Origin: an uncultured Oscillospiraceae bacterium
GTDB lineage: Bacteria; Bacillota; Clostridia; Oscillospirales; Acutalibacteraceae
Assembly: GCA_900539425.1 (NCBI GenBank)
Contig: UQBX01000015.1
Span: 1 to 52,360 of the forward strand
Reading direction: 5' to 3'
Length of the DNA stretch: 52,360 nt
Below the pieces are notes generated by a model, which saw nothing but the letters and a program-made list of their open reading frames with translations, was not told where the DNA came from and did no database searches. Within the stretch, counting starts at the first letter, position 1. Every line of letters begins with the position of its first letter. Positions 8,716-17,200 of this stretch are shown piece by piece. The position numbers and the translations under genes were made by a program.

Positions 8716-10323
8716 TCAGTATTTTTTAAGTTTATCTTCGTCAAATGTTTCAAGGAATTCGTCATAAGTTCCTTTATAATCCGTGATCTTGCCGTCAGCA
8801 ATATCCATAACTCTGTCTGCTATGGTCTGTATAAACTGATGGTCGTGAGAAGTAAAGAGCACGGTTTCGGGATAACGTATAAGTCCGTTATTGAGTGCCG
8901 TAATGGATTCAAGATCAAGGTGGTTTGTGGGCTCGTCAAGCACAAGCACATTTGCGCCGCTGAGCATCATTTTGCAGAGCATACATCTTACTCTTTCACC
9001 GCCTGAAAGGACATTCGCTTTTTTAAGAGCGTCATCACCGCTGAAGAGCATTCTGCCGAGCCAGCTTCTGATATCGGCCTCAAGAGTCTGTGTGGTGTAC
9101 TGCCTGAGCCAGTCAACAAGCGTTAAATCAACACCGTCAAAATATTTTGAGTTATCACTCGGGAAATAGCTCTGTGTAGTTGTAACGCCCCATTTAAACT
9201 CGCCCTCATCGGGTTCCATCTCTCCCATAAGTATCTCAAAAAGAGTTGTTTTGGCAACTGTATCAGAACCTACGAAAGCTACTTTTTCACGCGGGTGAAT
9301 AATGAAAGAAACATCATCAAGAACTTTTCTGTCTCCCACTGTTTTAGAAAGGTGGTCAACACGAAGCAGGTCGTTTCCGCATTCCCTGTCAGGCTTAAAG
9401 TCAACATACGGAAAACGGCGGGAAGAAACGGGCATCTCAATCATTTCAAGGGCGTCAAGCTGTTTCTTACGGCTGGTTGCCTGCTTTGATTTTGATGCGT
9501 TTGCAGAGAAACGCTGAATGAAATCCTGAAGTTCCTTAATTTTCTGCTCGTTCTTCTTGTTCTGATCCCTCATCTGGCGCTGACGCATCTGGGTGTACTC
9601 ATACCAGAAATCATAGTTGCCTGCATACATCTGAATCTTGCCGAAATCAACATCACAGATATGTGTGCACACCTTATTAAGGAAATGCCTGTCGTGAGAA
9701 ACAACGATAACGGTATTTTCAAAGTCAAGCAGGAAATTTTCAAGCCAGCGGATAGCAGAAAGATCAAGGTGGTTCGTAGGCTCGTCAAGCAAAAGTATAT
9801 CGGGATTGCCGAAAAGTGCCTTTGCAAGAAGAACTTTTACCTTGAGATCATTCGGTAATTCGCTCATCTTCATATAGTGATATTCGTCTGTTACTCCGAG
9901 TTTGTTCAGCATAAATTCAGCATCGCTTTCGGCATTCCAGCCGTCAAGATCTGCAAATTCCGCCTCAAGCTCACCTGCGCGGATGCCGTCCTCCTCAGAG
10001 AAATCGGGTTTTGCATAAAGTGCGTCTTTCTCCTCCATTATTTCTATAAGGCGGGGATTGCCCATAAGAACGGTACGCACTACCTCATATTCGTCATATT
10101 TGAAATGATCCTGTTCAAGAACGGAAAGGCGCTCTCCGGGAGTAATAACTACCTCGCCCTTCTGCGGTTCAAGATCACCGCTGAGAACTTTAAGAAAAGT
10201 TGATTTGCCTGCGCCGTTTGCGCCGATGACACCATAGCAGTTGCCTGCGGAAAACACCACGTTTACACGTTCAAAAAGCGCGCGGCCGCCGAACTGAACA
10301 GTTACATTATTAGCCTGAATCAT
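8716..10323 (-). CDS. ykpA: ABC-F family ATPase, YkpA-like
   Basis: The 535-residue protein carries two ABC ATPase domains joined by a lysine/glutamine-rich linker and no membrane segment, the plan of ABC-F proteins that act on the ribosome E site. Domain 1 has an intact Walker A (GANGAGKST at 34-42) and Walker B LLLDEPTNHLD. Its signature is degraded to ELPNDLKVK instead of LSGGE. Domain 2 has a non-canonical Walker A, GSDTVAKTT near 350, but an intact LSGGERVR and Walker B. From memory, Bacillus YkpA has the same replaced second P-loop (GRNELAVTT), so that change is a subfamily trait; the loss of SGG in domain 1 goes further. GGGGGAA precedes the ATG. A role in translation or stress is inferred; antibiotic protection is not indicated. 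Confidence 0.92.
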   Translation of the reverse strand: MIQANNVTVQFGGRALFERVNVVFSAGNCYGVIGANGAGKSTFLKVLSGDLEPQKGEVVITPGERLSVLEQDHFKYDEYEVVRTVLMGNPRLIEIMEEKDALYAKPDFSEEDGIRAGELEAEFADLDGWNAESDAEFMLNKLGVTDEYHYMKMSELPNDLKVKVLLAKALFGNPDILLLDEPTNHLDLSAIRWLENFLLDFENTVIVVSHDRHFLNKVCTHICDVDFGKIQMYAGNYDFWYEYTQMRQRQMRDQNKKNEQKIKELQDFIQRFSANASKSKQATSRKKQLDALEMIEMPVSSRRFPYVDFKPDRECGNDLLRVDHLSKTVGDRKVLDDVSFIIHPREKVAFVGSDTVAKTTLFEILMGEMEPDEGEFKWGVTTTQSYFPSDNSKYFDGVDLTLVDWLRQYTTQTLEADIRSWLGRMLFSGDDALKKANVLSGGERVRCMLCKMMLSGANVLVLDEPTNHLDLESITALNNGLIRYPETVLFTSHDHQFIQTIADRVMDIADGKITDYKGTYDEFLETFDEDKLKKY

Positions 10324-10390
10324 AATAAATTCCCCCGAAAAATAAGTATTTTTCTGTGTAATTAAAGTTTTTCCTCTTTCGGTCTGATAT

Positions 10391-10419
10391 ATTTTACTAC
10401 ACTTAATATATAATTACAA
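10391..10419 (-). promoter_or_regulatory. Probable ykpA promoter
   Basis: Minus strand TTGTAA (10414-10419), 17-base spacer, TAAAAT (10391-10396). The leader is about 60 bases. The surrounding DNA is AT-rich, so confidence is moderate. Confidence 0.55.
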
Positions 10420-10443
10420 GTATTATTTAATTTATAATAAAGG

Positions 10444-10472
10444 TTGATTTTAAACGTCTTGAAATGTATAAT
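10444..10472 (+). promoter_or_regulatory. Promoter of the rpe operon
   Basis: TTGATT (10444-10449), 17-base spacer, TATAAT (10467-10472). The palindrome TAAAC-C-GTTTA at 10486-10496 lies just after the expected transcription start. Confidence 0.75.
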
Positions 10473-10528
10473 ACTTAAAAGGAAGTAAACCGTTTATCAA
10501 GGCGCTTTTGCCTGTGGAGGCGTATATT

Positions 10529-11176
10529 ATGGAAATTAAAATTGCCCCGTCCGTTCTTGCGGCGGACTATGCTAATCTTGAAACAGAACTTAAAAAATGC
10601 AGTGATGCGCAGTATATACATTTGGACGTTATGGACGGCCATTTTGTACCGAACATTTCAATCGGCGCACCCGTTATCAAAGCTATCAGAGCCGTTACAA
10701 AAGTACCTTTTGACGTGCATCTTATGATATCGCATCCGCTCAAATATGTTGAGGATTTTGCAGATGCAGGCGCAGACATCATCTGTTTTCACATTGAAAG
10801 CGAAAGCGACACACAGGAAACTATAGACAAAATAATAGCCAGCGGCTGCAAAGCGGCAGTTGCGCTCAAACCAAAAACACCTGCAAGCGCTGTTATGCCG
10901 TATATTGACAAACTTTCAATGGTGCTTGTTATGACGGTTGAGCCTGGCTTCGGCGGACAGAGCTTTATGGCAGATATGATGCCTAAGATTGAAGAGATAA
11001 GAAAAACCTCTCCGGATATTGATATTGAAGTTGACGGCGGAATAAATGCAGAGACGATAAAGACCGCTGCGGCAGCGGGCGCAAATGTTTTTGTTGCCGG
11101 CAGCGCGGTTTTCAAAAGTGAAGACCCGAAAAAAACGATTGAAACGCTTAAAGAAAACGCAAAGAGTGTGAAATAA
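10529..11176 (+). CDS. rpe: Ribulose-phosphate 3-epimerase
   Basis: This 215-residue TIM-barrel enzyme interconverts ribulose 5-phosphate and xylulose 5-phosphate in the pentose phosphate pathway. Family motifs are all present: IAPSVLAAD at the start, HLDVMDGHFVPN (metal-binding His and catalytic Asp), PFDVHLMI, VEPGFGGQ, EVDGGI and VAGSAVF. A longer in-frame start at 10508 is possible, but GGAGG sits 8 bases before the ATG at 10529 and family alignments begin there. It leads a four-gene plus-strand run with two envelope proteins and mgtE; the next gene begins two bases after the stop, so co-transcription is likely although no metabolic link is evident. Confidence 0.96.
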   Translation: MEIKIAPSVLAADYANLETELKKCSDAQYIHLDVMDGHFVPNISIGAPVIKAIRAVTKVPFDVHLMISHPLKYVEDFADAGADIICFHIESESDTQETIDKIIASGCKAAVALKPKTPASAVMPYIDKLSMVLVMTVEPGFGGQSFMADMMPKIEEIRKTSPDIDIEVDGGINAETIKTAAAAGANVFVAGSAVFKSEDPKKTIETLKENAKSVK

Positions 11177-11178
11177 TA

Positions 11179-12348
11179 ATGAAGAAGAAACGCTTTTACA
11201 AAAACGTAAAGCGCAACACTAAATGGACGGAAGAAGAAAAGGGCTATCCCATTGACTTTGCGGACAAATACGCATCAGACGAAGGTATTTATTCCGACAA
11301 ATTTGATTACATGCGTCCTAAGATAAAGAAAAAGCGCAAGCACAAGGCTAAGGCACGCACACTGCTTAAAAGACTCGGTATTGCGGTGCTGTGCTTCGCA
11401 ATAATCTGCGTGGGCTACACTTGCATGGATGTATTCATGCTCAGAAACGGCATGCCGGAAATGAGCGCCGCAACCAACACAGAGGACCAGAACGCAATAA
11501 ACACCGTAAAGATGAATCTGCACTGCGCTTACGAGGACAGTATTTCTATGGACGGCTCTGTTATACTCGATTCGGTTGTAGAAAACATTACGGCGGGAGC
11601 CTACAACAGTGTTGCGATAGATATTAAGAGAAATGACGGCACTATCGGCTACCGCAGTGCCCTTGCAACCGTAGATGCTTACAGCGCAATGGCTTTTACA
11701 GCGTCCGATCTAAGAGAATCAACTGCAAGGCTCATGGAGCAGGATATACTGACGGTTGGAATAGTATACTGCTATCTTGACAATCTTGTACCAAGGCAGG
11801 AGCGCTCCGTTGCAGTGCTTGACAGCAACGGAATACCGTATGAGGACTCGCACGGCAACACATATTTGAATCCAAACTCTGAAACAGTTTATAAATATAT
11901 AAAAGACATCATTTCAGAGGCTTCCGAAATGGGGGTTACCGTTTTCGTACTGCGCGGAACCGATATTCCGGACAGCGCAGGGACAGGATTTGCCGACGGC
12001 TTTGACAGGCTTGCTTCAAGACTTTATGAAGATATAGGCACAAACATAAAACTGCTTGAGGGTGTTGATGTGGATATAGACGATTCCCTCGTTAAGGCAG
12101 TTACTGACCCTGATGGTGAAAACGAAGAAGAGGAAACAACAGAAAGTGAAAACAGCGGTGACAGCGGCGAAGAAAGTACTCAGGAAACAACCACGCTTGC
12201 ACCGGCAAAGGAAAGAATACTCAGTTTATTTGACGAAGATCTTGGAACGGATAAAATTTATATTGTTAATGCCGATGACAGCACCGGCGAAATAAAAAAG
12301 ATTTTGGAGGAAGGCGGAATAGAATCCTTTATTCTACAAGCCGAATGA
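11179..12348 (+). CDS. Membrane-anchored divergent DUF4015 (GHL13-like) protein
   Basis: The 389-residue protein has a basic cytoplasmic N-terminus (about 1-64, with KKKRKHK), one transmembrane helix at about 65-88, and an extracytoplasmic domain. The extracytoplasmic part resembles DUF4015 putative glycosidases: NSVAIDIKRNDGTIGY, then a region ending ERSVAVLDSNG, then YLNPNSETVYKYIKDI. The downstream FDYIRFP catalytic-type motif of that family is replaced by VFVLRGTDIP, so enzymatic activity is doubtful. Residues about 313-340 form an acidic Glu/Thr/Ser loop. The gene begins two bases after rpe and its stop overlaps the next gene, so all three are coupled. A cell-envelope role is inferred from topology only. 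Confidence 0.65.
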   Translation: MKKKRFYKNVKRNTKWTEEEKGYPIDFADKYASDEGIYSDKFDYMRPKIKKKRKHKAKARTLLKRLGIAVLCFAIICVGYTCMDVFMLRNGMPEMSAATNTEDQNAINTVKMNLHCAYEDSISMDGSVILDSVVENITAGAYNSVAIDIKRNDGTIGYRSALATVDAYSAMAFTASDLRESTARLMEQDILTVGIVYCYLDNLVPRQERSVAVLDSNGIPYEDSHGNTYLNPNSETVYKYIKDIISEASEMGVTVFVLRGTDIPDSAGTGFADGFDRLASRLYEDIGTNIKLLEGVDVDIDDSLVKAVTDPDGENEEEETTESENSGDSGEESTQETTTLAPAKERILSLFDEDLGTDKIYIVNADDSTGEIKKILEEGGIESFILQAE

Positions 12349-13187
12349 TCATGAAAAGAATACTACCTGCTTTATTAAGCCTTATATGCCTGATGTGCGG
12401 CAGTATCTTTGCAAATGCCGCAGAAGCGCCTATTCAGAACGCCCCGTACCTTGAAAGCATCTCATTTTCAAACGCTGATATTGACGGCGGATTCAAAACA
12501 GGTGAAACATACTTTACACTTACGCTTCAGAATCCGAACCAGAGCGCCGCTTTGCAGAGCTATACCGTAAACGGCAATGCAAATGTTATTGCTACATATC
12601 AGTATGATAACGCAAATCATCAAACCGGAATTACCGTTACGCTGGAGTTTGACAGCGGAAGTGTTATATACACTTTTACATATTCCAACGCACCTGAGTA
12701 TTCCGTTAACTCAAATGCCAATCTGGCTGATATAAGCTGTGAATACGGCGAGGTGCGGCCGGAAATAAACAGTGAGGACACGGCTTATAAGCTTTACGTT
12801 CCGAGTGACCTTACTGAAATAAACATAACTCCCGTTACACAGGATATCAACGCCACGGCAACATCAATGCCCGTAACACTCCGAGAGGGGCAGGAAACTG
12901 AAATCCCCATTACTGTTACAGCATCTGACGGAACTACTAAAAAATATGTTTTTGACATTACAAGAGTAAATAAGACCACTGAAGAAGTAAAAGCCGAAAT
13001 GGCACAGCCGGGATATGTATCTTTTGTTGACGGCGAACGCTTTTACGAACAGCCTGTTTTTGCCGTAACAGTGGGCGCTGTGGCAGGCGGTCTTATAGTT
13101 ATTCTTATCATAGCGGCTATAGTTAAACGTGTTGCCGCCAACCCATACGATGAGGATGAAAAGGAATTTTATTCACCTGTTGAATAA
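12345..13187 (+). CDS. Secreted cadherin-like beta-sandwich protein with C-terminal anchor
   Basis: The 280-residue product has an N-terminal signal peptide ending near ANAAEA, a Ser/Asn/Thr-rich beta domain (about 30-125), and a domain at about 126-212 that fits the cadherin-like beta-sandwich family (LADISCEYGEV..., VTASDGTTKKYVFDITR). A transmembrane helix at about 237-262 is followed by a short charged cytoplasmic tail. The ATG at 12345 overlaps the preceding stop as ATGA; ATG at 12351 is an alternative two residues in. No clear Shine-Dalgarno is seen, consistent with translational coupling. It probably sits on the outer face of the membrane and may partner the preceding DUF4015-like protein, but no function can be assigned. 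Confidence 0.75.
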   Translation: MIMKRILPALLSLICLMCGSIFANAAEAPIQNAPYLESISFSNADIDGGFKTGETYFTLTLQNPNQSAALQSYTVNGNANVIATYQYDNANHQTGITVTLEFDSGSVIYTFTYSNAPEYSVNSNANLADISCEYGEVRPEINSEDTAYKLYVPSDLTEINITPVTQDINATATSMPVTLREGQETEIPITVTASDGTTKKYVFDITRVNKTTEEVKAEMAQPGYVSFVDGERFYEQPVFAVTVGAVAGGLIVILIIAAIVKRVAANPYDEDEKEFYSPVE

Positions 13188-13234
13188 ATAATAATATAAA
13201 CGCGGCAAAAGCCGCCTGAAAAGGATGTGAGCTC

Positions 13235-14608
13235 TTGGAACTTGAGGAAATGCTTGATTATACGGACAAGCTGCACGATGAAAAAAATATTAGGGAACTG
13301 AAAAATTTCCTCAATGAGCTTAATCCCGCCGATATAGCGCTTCTGCTTGAAGAGATAAGCAACGAAAGAAAGCGCATGTTCCTTTTCAGGATGCTCACAA
13401 AAGAAAACGCCGCTGAAACCTTTGTTGAGCTTGACGGCGATACTCAGGAACGGCTTATCCGTTCTTTCTCGGACTCAGAGCTTAAAGAAGTTCTTGATGA
13501 GCTTTATATAGATGACGCGGCGGACATTGTTGAAGAGATGCCCGCATCCGTGGTTAAGAGAATACTTAAAAACACTGACCACGAAACGCGTGAGGCTATA
13601 AATACAATACTCAAATACCCCGAGGATTCCGCAGGCTCCATTATGACGCCGGAATTTGTAGACCTCAAGCGCAGCATGACTGTTGAAGACGCTTTTAAAC
13701 GTATAAGGCGAACCGGTGTAGACAAAGAAACAATATACACTTGTTATGTTACTGATGAATCGAGGCACCTTCTTGGCGTTACCACTGTAAAGGAGCTTCT
13801 GCTTCACGATTCGGACAACATGATAGATGAGCTTATGGAAACGAATGTTATTTCCGTAAACACGCTTGACGACCAGGAAAAAGCATCGGCATTGCTTTCC
13901 AAATATGACTTTCTTGCACTGCCTGTTGTTGACATGGAAAACAGGCTCGTAGGCATTATCACAGTTGACGACGTTATCGATGTACTTCAGGAAGAGAACA
14001 CAGAGGACATTCAGAAAATGGCCGCCATCGTGCCCACCGACACGCCTTACCTGAAAACGAGCGTTATTGAAACATTCAAAAAGCGAATTCCGTGGCTGCT
14101 GCTTCTTATGATATCGGCAACCATTACAAGCCAGATACTGACAACATTTGAAAACAAGCTTGCCGCTGTTGCTACTTTGATAGCCTTTATCCCCATGCTT
14201 ATGGGCACAGGCGGAAACTCCGGCGGCCAGTCAAGCGTAACTATAGTTCGTGCGCTCTCACTTGGGGAAATATCTCTTAAAGATATTTTCAAAGTAGTAT
14301 GGAAAGAAGTGCGTGTAGGAGCCATATGCGGCTTTGTGCTTGCGGGAGTATGTTTCGTAAAACTGCTGTTATTTGACAAATATGTACTCGGAAACAGTGA
14401 CATAACCGTTATGATAGCGCTGGTAATAAGCCTTACAATATTAGTTGAAGTAATATTCTCAAAAATAATAGGCTGCTGCCTGCCGATAATCGCCAAGAAG
14501 TGCGGATTTGACCCCGCTGTTATGGCAAACCCGTTTATCACAACTATTACAGACGCTGTTTCTCTGCTGATATATATTTCATTTGCGTCCATTCTGCTCG
14601 GAATTTAA
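13235..14608 (+). CDS. mgtE: Magnesium transporter MgtE
   Basis: The 457-residue protein shows the full MgtE architecture: an N-terminal Mg2+-sensing superhelical domain (about 1-130, LNPADIALLLEE), a CBS pair (about 131-255, starting YPEDSAGSIMTPEFV), a connecting helix, and five transmembrane helices from about 280. The pore-region motif PMLMGTGGNSGGQSS is intact. It is a gated Mg2+ channel in the membrane that closes when cytoplasmic Mg2+ is high. The start is TTG with AAAGGA about 10 bases upstream; no ATG lies nearby in frame until residue 6. It follows the cadherin-like gene by 47 bases and ends in a clear terminator. No M-box riboswitch-sized leader precedes it. Confidence 0.96.
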   Translation: MELEEMLDYTDKLHDEKNIRELKNFLNELNPADIALLLEEISNERKRMFLFRMLTKENAAETFVELDGDTQERLIRSFSDSELKEVLDELYIDDAADIVEEMPASVVKRILKNTDHETREAINTILKYPEDSAGSIMTPEFVDLKRSMTVEDAFKRIRRTGVDKETIYTCYVTDESRHLLGVTTVKELLLHDSDNMIDELMETNVISVNTLDDQEKASALLSKYDFLALPVVDMENRLVGIITVDDVIDVLQEENTEDIQKMAAIVPTDTPYLKTSVIETFKKRIPWLLLLMISATITSQILTTFENKLAAVATLIAFIPMLMGTGGNSGGQSSVTIVRALSLGEISLKDIFKVVWKEVRVGAICGFVLAGVCFVKLLLFDKYVLGNSDITVMIALVISLTILVEVIFSKIIGCCLPIIAKKCGFDPAVMANPFITTITDAVSLLIYISFASILLGI

Positions 14609-14621
14609 ATTTAGTAAAAAT

Positions 14622-14655
14622 AAAAAGCCCGGAGAAGCTCCGGGCTTTTGTTTTG
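14622..14655. terminator. Terminator shared by mgtE and the GDPD operon
   Basis: AAAGCCCGGAG / CTCCGGGCTTT around a short AAG loop, with an A-run to the left and a T-run to the right, lies between two convergent genes. Confidence 0.92.
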
Positions 14656-14662
14656 CAAATAA

Positions 14663-15526
14663 TTAATATGTTATATTATCAGTAGTTATGTATTCAACTC
14701 CGAGAGAAGCAAGTCTGTCTACAGCCTCAGGATCATTAACAGTCCATGCGCCTACTGTAAGACCGGAATCAACGCATTTTTTGATAATCTCATCCGTATT
14801 ATCCTCTTTTGCGTAATTGAAATCTATTCCGCAGTCCCCTCCTATTGCAAGGGCAAGCTCTATATCCTCATCGGTAATGGTCTGCACAAGATACCAGCAG
14901 GGCGCATCCGTAAGGGCACGCATAGCGGTCAGATCCTCATAATGGAAAGAGATAAATACGGGATTAAGATCCGGATATTTGGTAAGCATATCCGTTATCT
15001 CGCTGTAGTACTCAGTATTGTTTTCGCTTTTGAGTTCGATTACGGGCACCATACCATAACTGCTGCATATCTCAAGATACTCCTCAAAGGTGCACATTTT
15101 AAGGGAATCGTAATCATCAATATTAGAACCGTTATCAACAGTTTCCTGCATAAGTTCTTCATAAGTTTTGCTTTCAATAGTGCTCATGCCGTCCGTCATA
15201 CGGTATGTATTGAAATCGTGGTGAACTACCCATACGCCGTCCGCAGTTCTGTAAACATCACATTCAGCACCGTAATAGCCTGCTTTTCCCGCTTCCTCAA
15301 AGGCAGGTGCAGTATTTTCAGGCGCTACCGCCCTGAAGCCTCTGTGAGCCACAAGTTCAACGTCCTGCGTGGTCTGATAAACGGTATAATCCGGAGTTTT
15401 GCAATACCAGTTGAGAGCAATAAGGCCGCCCGCAACGATAAGAATAACAAGCGCAAGCAGAACAGAAAGCACTATGATAAGTATTTTTTTCTTTTTGCTC
15501 ATTTTCTTTTTAGCGGTATCACTCAT
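14663..15526 (-). CDS. Membrane-anchored glycerophosphodiester phosphodiesterase
   Basis: The 287-residue protein has a lysine-rich N-terminus, one transmembrane helix at about 15-40, and an extracytoplasmic GDPD domain. Catalytic motifs are complete: VAHRGFR with His-Arg, APENTAPAF, ECDVYRTADG (Glu and Asp metal ligands), VVHHDF, and VIELKSEN. It would cleave glycerophosphodiesters to glycerol 3-phosphate plus alcohol, possibly lipid head groups or teichoic acid fragments outside the cell. An upstream ATG at 15562 is possible, but GAGGGGGAAG lies six bases before the ATG at 15526. That start overlaps the nitroreductase stop by eight bases (ATGAGTGA), so the two are coupled. Confidence 0.9.
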   Translation of the reverse strand: MSDTAKKKMSKKKKILIIVLSVLLALVILIVAGGLIALNWYCKTPDYTVYQTTQDVELVAHRGFRAVAPENTAPAFEEAGKAGYYGAECDVYRTADGVWVVHHDFNTYRMTDGMSTIESKTYEELMQETVDNGSNIDDYDSLKMCTFEEYLEICSSYGMVPVIELKSENNTEYYSEITDMLTKYPDLNPVFISFHYEDLTAMRALTDAPCWYLVQTITDEDIELALAIGGDCGIDFNYAKEDNTDEIIKKCVDSGLTVGAWTVNDPEAVDRLASLGVEYITTDNITY

Positions 15527-16304
15527 TTGTGTCTTCCCCCTCTTCATTTTGATTTTCAACATTTGGGAATTTCAGTATCCTCTGCGTATCCTCTACGAAA
15601 GTACCGTTTTCCCATTCGCCTTTAACTCCCTTTGCGCTCATGCCAAGCTGGAAGTGGAGCTGAGCTATGCCGAAATCGATGCTTTTATCCGAATACGGCT
15701 CACTTACGCTTGCGGTAAGCTTTCCGTTTTCGTACCTGAATTTTACCGGGCGCCGGTTGACCGAGCTTGGAGCCTTTTCTACAAGGCGCATTGCAAATAC
15801 TATATCATCCGGCAGTTTTCTGTCACACACCTCAAACATTTTCTGATAAGGCTTGCTTTTTTTATGAGTTGTATTATAAATAAGTTTTTCTTTAAGGCTT
15901 TTGCTCTGTGATACATTACCGACTGCTATAACACAATAAAGTCTTATACCTTTTGGGAGGTCTAACTTCTCAAGCACCTTATTTTCATTATAAGTGCCTA
16001 CCCAGCAAGTGCCTATACCGTGATAAGCGCACTGCAAAACGATTACCTCGCCGTAATATCCGCACGCTTCCCTTGCAGGGATAGTATCGGGCCCGCAGAC
16101 TGCTATAAGACTTGTCATACCCGAGTGTACATTAAAGGCAAATCTTCCGTCGCTCATAAAAACGAAATTCAAATCTGCTTTTTTATTGACATAATCAACA
16201 AGGTCTTTTATTACCTGCTGAGTATCATCATCAAGAGGGCGGTTTTTAAATGTGCGCCTGGACGAACGCATATCTATCGCCTTCAAATATTCCTCATTGG
16301 TCAT
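15519..16304 (-). CDS. Nitroreductase-family flavoprotein
   Basis: The 261-residue protein looks like the TM1586-type nitroreductases, FMN-binding oxidoreductases that use NAD(P)H on nitro or quinone-like compounds. The N-terminal IDMRSSRRTFKNRPL region with the SSRR FMN-phosphate contacts, the CGYYGEVIVLQCAYHGIGTCW core with GIGTCW, and the APSSVNRRPVKF segment that repeats the flavin-contact pattern all support this. No membrane segment is present. It lies between two membrane-anchored GDPD genes, starting one base after the upstream stop and overlapping the downstream start, so all three must be co-transcribed. The physiological substrate is unknown, and nothing links the chemistry to phosphodiester hydrolysis. 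Confidence 0.85.
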   Translation of the reverse strand: MTNEEYLKAIDMRSSRRTFKNRPLDDDTQQVIKDLVDYVNKKADLNFVFMSDGRFAFNVHSGMTSLIAVCGPDTIPAREACGYYGEVIVLQCAYHGIGTCWVGTYNENKVLEKLDLPKGIRLYCVIAVGNVSQSKSLKEKLIYNTTHKKSKPYQKMFEVCDRKLPDDIVFAMRLVEKAPSSVNRRPVKFRYENGKLTASVSEPYSDKSIDFGIAQLHFQLGMSAKGVKGEWENGTFVEDTQRILKFPNVENQNEEGEDTNE

Positions 16305-16305
16305 T

Positions 16306-17142
16306 TTATTTCCCCCAGTTGTCTATAACAGACATAAGCTTATCGTATTCTTTTGTGGTAATATTATCCGGCTTTGTAACAAGCATTCTTTTCATATCAA
16401 ACTTAGTGTTGACAGTCCATACCGAAAGCTTATAGCCGTGTTCATGAAGCAGATTGGAAAGAGTTGCGCAGGCATACTTATAATTGCAGTTTATGCCTAT
16501 TGCGCCCGTTTCCTCAAGCATATCTATTATCTTAACCTTATAATCTTCCGTAAATATCTTTATACGCGATGGCTGACAATTCAGATAATAATCCATATCC
16601 GCACAGGCAGATTCCTTTACGGCATTTACATTGAGCTGGTCAATACCTGTTAAAAACGCCCTGCCTAACAGATCATACTCAATCAGCATATCGTGAAGAG
16701 CATTCAATGTCCGCGTTTCTTTTATATCAAGATTGATAAGGCAGTCGTCTTCCTGAAGAAGCTCAAAAACATCAGCAAGCGGAGTACCCTCGTTATTCAT
16801 AACAACGATATCATGGCTTATAACAAGAGTTTTATCAGGACGCTGACGCACATCCACCTCAATTATCTCCACATTATTATCTATTGATGCCTGTATAGAT
16901 TCTATTGAATTTTCCGGAGTATCAAAAGCGCCTGTATGCGCTGTTATTGTAAATCCCTGCACGAAACTCAGAGTCCTTTCATCATAGCTTTTGTTTACGG
17001 CATACACCGTAACGCCGATAACAAGACACACTGAAAGAATAAACGAAATCACCTGATAGCTGAAATGCTTTGCCCAGGTGGGAGTCATATTTCTTTTTAG
17101 AAACTTCTTGAATTTCTGCCATCTGGTTATCTTCTCTGCCAT
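16306..17142 (-). CDS. Membrane-anchored GDPD-like protein with altered active site
   Basis: The 278-residue protein has a basic N-terminus, a transmembrane helix at about 29-50, and an extracytoplasmic GDPD fold. It retains PENSIES, EVDVRQRPD and ISHD, but the catalytic HRG is HTG (ITAHTGAFDTPEN) and the glutamate usually found in the IELK strand is Asp (INLDIKE). Both changes affect the phosphate/metal site, so activity is either altered or lost; the paralogue at 14663 is intact. A TTG at 17145 would add one residue, but GAGGG six bases before the ATG at 17142 favours the latter. No promoter is apparent upstream, so expression may depend on read-through from guaB past its terminator. Confidence 0.8.
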   Translation of the reverse strand: MAEKITRWQKFKKFLKRNMTPTWAKHFSYQVISFILSVCLVIGVTVYAVNKSYDERTLSFVQGFTITAHTGAFDTPENSIESIQASIDNNVEIIEVDVRQRPDKTLVISHDIVVMNNEGTPLADVFELLQEDDCLINLDIKETRTLNALHDMLIEYDLLGRAFLTGIDQLNVNAVKESACADMDYYLNCQPSRIKIFTEDYKVKIIDMLEETGAIGINCNYKYACATLSNLLHEHGYKLSVWTVNTKFDMKRMLVTKPDNITTKEYDKLMSVIDNWGK

Positions 17143-17157
17143 CAAATACCCTCTAAT

Positions 17158-17199
17158 CAGAAAAGGGCATTAAACGAAACCGTTTAATGCCCCTTAAAA
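17158..17199 (-). terminator. Terminator after guaB
   Basis: On the minus strand GGGCATTAAACG and CGTTTAATGCCC pair perfectly around GTTT, followed by TTTT. It separates guaB from the downstream GDPD operon. Confidence 0.9.
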
Positions 17200-17200
17200 A

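Noticed and set aside
10486..10496. Palindrome TAAAC-C-GTTTA in the rpe leader as a cre site
   Set aside because: Aligned to the cre consensus it mismatches at both outer TG and CA positions; it remains a small palindrome without a supported role.
13202..13215. Hairpin GCGGC-AAAA-GCCGC before mgtE as terminator or M-box element
   Set aside because: No T-run follows and the 47-base gap is far too short for an M-box riboswitch.
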